Shown: positions 4,798-6,326 of the stretch, in pieces
Numbering within the stretch: the stretch's first letter is position 1
Layout of the letters: every line of letters starts with the position of its first letter
Assembly: GCA_937890485.1 (NCBI GenBank)
Contig: CALBXN010000044.1
Location: 1-6,326, forward strand
Length of the DNA: 6,326 nt
Reading direction: 5' to 3'
From: an uncultured Treponema sp.
Lineage (GTDB): Bacteria > Spirochaetota > Spirochaetia > Treponematales > Treponemataceae
The notes under the pieces: generated by a model
What the model was told of the DNA's origin: nothing
The model's input: the letters and a program-made list of their open reading frames with translations, nothing else
Databases searched by the model: none
Made by a program: the position numbers and the translations under genes

Positions 4798-5843
4798 TGC
4801 GTATCTTTGATTATTCAAAGTTGAATTGTACCATTGATAATGAAGTTTTAGGCTACATTGCAAAAATTCACGAATATAAAGGAAAACAACAACTTTATAC
4901 AAATCAAAAAAAAGATAAATTAGAAAAACTAGTTGAAATTGCCAAAATTCAAAGTACAGAAAGCTCTAACAAAATTGAAGGAATTATTTCTACAAATTCA
5001 CGAATAAAGCAATTAGTGCAAGACAAAACAACTCCCAAAAATAGAGATGAAAAAGAAATTATGGGCTATCGTGATGTTCTTAACATAATTCATGAAAATT
5101 CTGAATACATTCAAATTAGCCCAAGCTATATTCTTCAGTTACATAAATATCTTTATCAATATTCTAATCCTGATTTTGGTGGAAAATTCAAAAATACACA
5201 AAATTACATAGTTGCAAATCTTCCTGATGGAACTGCAAGAGTTCTTTTTGAACCACTTAGCCCAATCGAAACTCCAATTGCTATGGAACAACTATGTGAA
5301 ACATTTAATAAAGCAATGAATCTTGATGAAATTGATTCTCTTCTTTTAATTTGTAATTTTATAAAAGATTTTTTGTGTATTCATCCTTTTAACGATGGAA
5401 ACGGAAGAATGTCCCGTTTGCTCACAACACTTTTGCTATATAAATCAGGTTTTGTTGTTTGCAAATACATTAGTCTGGAAAAGAAAATCGAAAAGACAAA
5501 AGATTCTTATTATGATGTTTTGGAACAGACTTCTGAAAATTGGCAAGAAGGAACAAATGACAATACGGATTTTGTAAAATATATTTTGGGAATAATACTT
5601 TCAGCATACAGAGATTTTGAAGAAAGATTAAATCTTATAGAAGATAAAATTCCTGCGTATGAAATGGTTGAACGGGCTACAAAAAATCAACTTGGAAAAT
5701 TTACAAAAAGTGATATTCAGGAACATTGTCCAACTTTGGCAAGGCAGACAATCGAAAAAGCTCTTAAACAACTTTGTGATGAAGGAAAAATTGAAAAGCA
5801 CGGTCAGGCAAGTAAAACTTTTTATGTAAGAAAAACAATATAA
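4797..5843 (+). CDS. Fic protein (class II) with C-terminal winged helix, probable AMP transferase
   Basis: This 348-aa protein transfers, by family, AMP or a related group from a nucleotide to a target protein hydroxyl. The core motif is complete: HPFNDGNGR (196-204), with catalytic His196, Asp200 and the GNGR anion site. The N-terminal inhibitory helix motif S57-NKI-E61-G62 fits SxxxE(G/N) of class II Fic proteins, in which the Glu blocks ATP binding until relieved, so no separate antitoxin is needed. Residues about 285-346 look like a winged helix (FTKSDIQEHCPTLARQTIEKA, then wing GKIEKHGQASKTF), as in many Fic proteins suspected to bind DNA. The repeated heptamers around its promoter are a likely target, giving autoregulation by inference. 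ATG 4797 follows AAGGA by 6 nt. The target protein is unknown. It may be a toxin-like, stress or phage-response gene, but the sequence does not decide. Confidence 0.9.
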   Translation: MRIFDYSKLNCTIDNEVLGYIAKIHEYKGKQQLYTNQKKDKLEKLVEIAKIQSTESSNKIEGIISTNSRIKQLVQDKTTPKNRDEKEIMGYRDVLNIIHENSEYIQISPSYILQLHKYLYQYSNPDFGGKFKNTQNYIVANLPDGTARVLFEPLSPIETPIAMEQLCETFNKAMNLDEIDSLLLICNFIKDFLCIHPFNDGNGRMSRLLTTLLLYKSGFVVCKYISLEKKIEKTKDSYYDVLEQTSENWQEGTNDNTDFVKYILGIILSAYRDFEERLNLIEDKIPAYEMVERATKNQLGKFTKSDIQEHCPTLARQTIEKALKQLCDEGKIEKHGQASKTFYVRKTI

Positions 5844-5853
5844 TTGGTGATGT

Positions 5854-6042
5854 TTAATGAGTTTCCTTTTTGAAAGAGGATAGTGGTAATGACCAAAGGA
5901 CTTTCTCAATTTCAGAAATATTAATGTCTTTTTGTTCATTATTTATCAATTCGATTAGAAAATCTTCTTGATTAAAAATTTCTAAAATAGTTCCTTCTTC
6001 ACCAGATTTTAGTAAAACAACATCGTATTCTCGTATTTCCAT
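5854..6042 (-). CDS. DUF4926-like small protein
   Basis: This 62-aa protein starts MEIREYDVVLLK and continues with EEGTILEIF, then ISEIEKVLW. The pattern of YDVV, a GT turn and a closing E(I/L)E strand fits the short SH3-like DUF4926 family, often found beside toxin-antitoxin or polymorphic toxin genes, though no role is established. The ATG at 6042 follows AAGG with a 9-nt gap. Its stop lies only 10 nt from that of fic, so the two converge with almost no room for a terminator and transcripts could overlap. No signal peptide. The gene is small but the family resemblance and the ribosome binding site support it. Confidence 0.7.
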   Translation of the reverse strand: MEIREYDVVLLKSGEEGTILEIFNQEDFLIELINNEQKDINISEIEKVLWSLPLSSFKKETH

Positions 6043-6235
6043 ATTTGTAGACCTTATAAAACATATCTCTTGTCAGTTTACATCTTCCTATCACAAAACA
6101 CAATACAAAAATCTTTCCCTCACACTCCCAAAACTTCACACAAATTTTACATCACCTTTAATCAATCTTTACACTCATCCCTTATCTTCTTGTTAGATTC
6201 TAAATGAATCAAAAAAATTAACGAGGACAAAAAAA
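6043..6235. other. AT-rich divergent intergenic region
   Basis: It lies between two divergently transcribed genes and must hold their promoters. On the plus strand TTTACA (6168-6173) could be a -35 for the lipoprotein gene, but no convincing -10 follows at the right distance. The sequence from 6110 to 6180 is pyrimidine-rich on the plus strand (many CTTT, CAC and TCC runs). I see no clear repeat, RNA gene or ORF. Confidence 0.5.
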
Positions 6236-6326
6236 ATGAAAAAAACTTTTTTTGCGGTTTTAGCATTTTTGACTTTGCTAACTGGGTGTTTCAAATCAGA
6301 AAACACAAACACTGTTTCTACTGACG
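6236..6326 (+). CDS. Lipoprotein, N-terminal part only
   Basis: Thirty codons are visible before the window ends. They begin MKK, continue with a hydrophobic stretch (TFFAVLAFLTLL, 4-15) and a lipobox LTGC with the lipidated Cys at 18, then turn polar (KSENTNTVST). This is a type II signal peptide, so the mature protein is membrane-anchored outside the cytoplasm. GAGG lies about 9 nt before the ATG at 6236. The mature part is missing, so no function can be given. Confidence 0.85.
   Translation, partial: MKKTFFAVLAFLTLLTGCFKSENTNTVSTD

Overview
The window looks like the edge of a chromosomal integron joined to a small arsenic operon, in a low-GC anaerobe. The best guess is a spirochaete of the genus Treponema. 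This is an inference from three points: an IntI-type integrase remnant whose cassettes lie downstream of it in the same orientation (an inverted layout known from the Treponema denticola integron), AT-rich coding sequence, and a typical bacterial lipoprotein start at the right edge. No rRNA or housekeeping gene is present to confirm it.

Left half, all on the minus strand and read right to left. It starts with a C-terminal intI remnant (3033 to about 3320) that keeps the HxxR...GH...Y catalytic half but has lost the rest. Next is an attI-like region (about 2888-3032) with a candidate cassette promoter, a perfect 15-bp stem-loop and a recombination core GTTATGT at 2888-2894. Cassette 1 encodes a 563-aa DUF262/HNH protein of the GmrSD restriction type, followed by its attC. 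Cassette 2 encodes a 332-aa protein with a HEPN-like RxxxxH motif, followed by an attC cut by the window edge. Both genes take their stop codon from the same 14-bp attC sequence, and both cassettes begin with the same GC-rich 20-bp element (19/20 identical). The array therefore appears to be a two-gene antiviral-type cassette pair, probably frozen because the integrase is broken.

The most unusual point is how cassette 1 may be translated. A 17-codon ORF starts in attI with a good ribosome binding site, reads across the recombination point through the conserved 20-bp element, and ends in TAATG, so that its stop overlaps the start codon of the DUF262 gene. This resembles the short attI ORF of class 1 integrons that helps cassette translation.

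Middle, plus strand. arsR, a cysteine-rich DUF5714-type gene and arsC form a tight operon behind a TTGACA/TATCTT promoter that is overlapped by an inverted repeat. No arsenite pump gene is present in the window. A class II Fic protein with a C-terminal winged helix follows, with its own extended -10 promoter surrounded by five TAGGAGA heptamers.

Right end. A small DUF4926-like gene on the minus strand converges on fic. A roughly 190-bp AT-rich gap follows, and then the first 30 codons of a lipoprotein gene on the plus strand.
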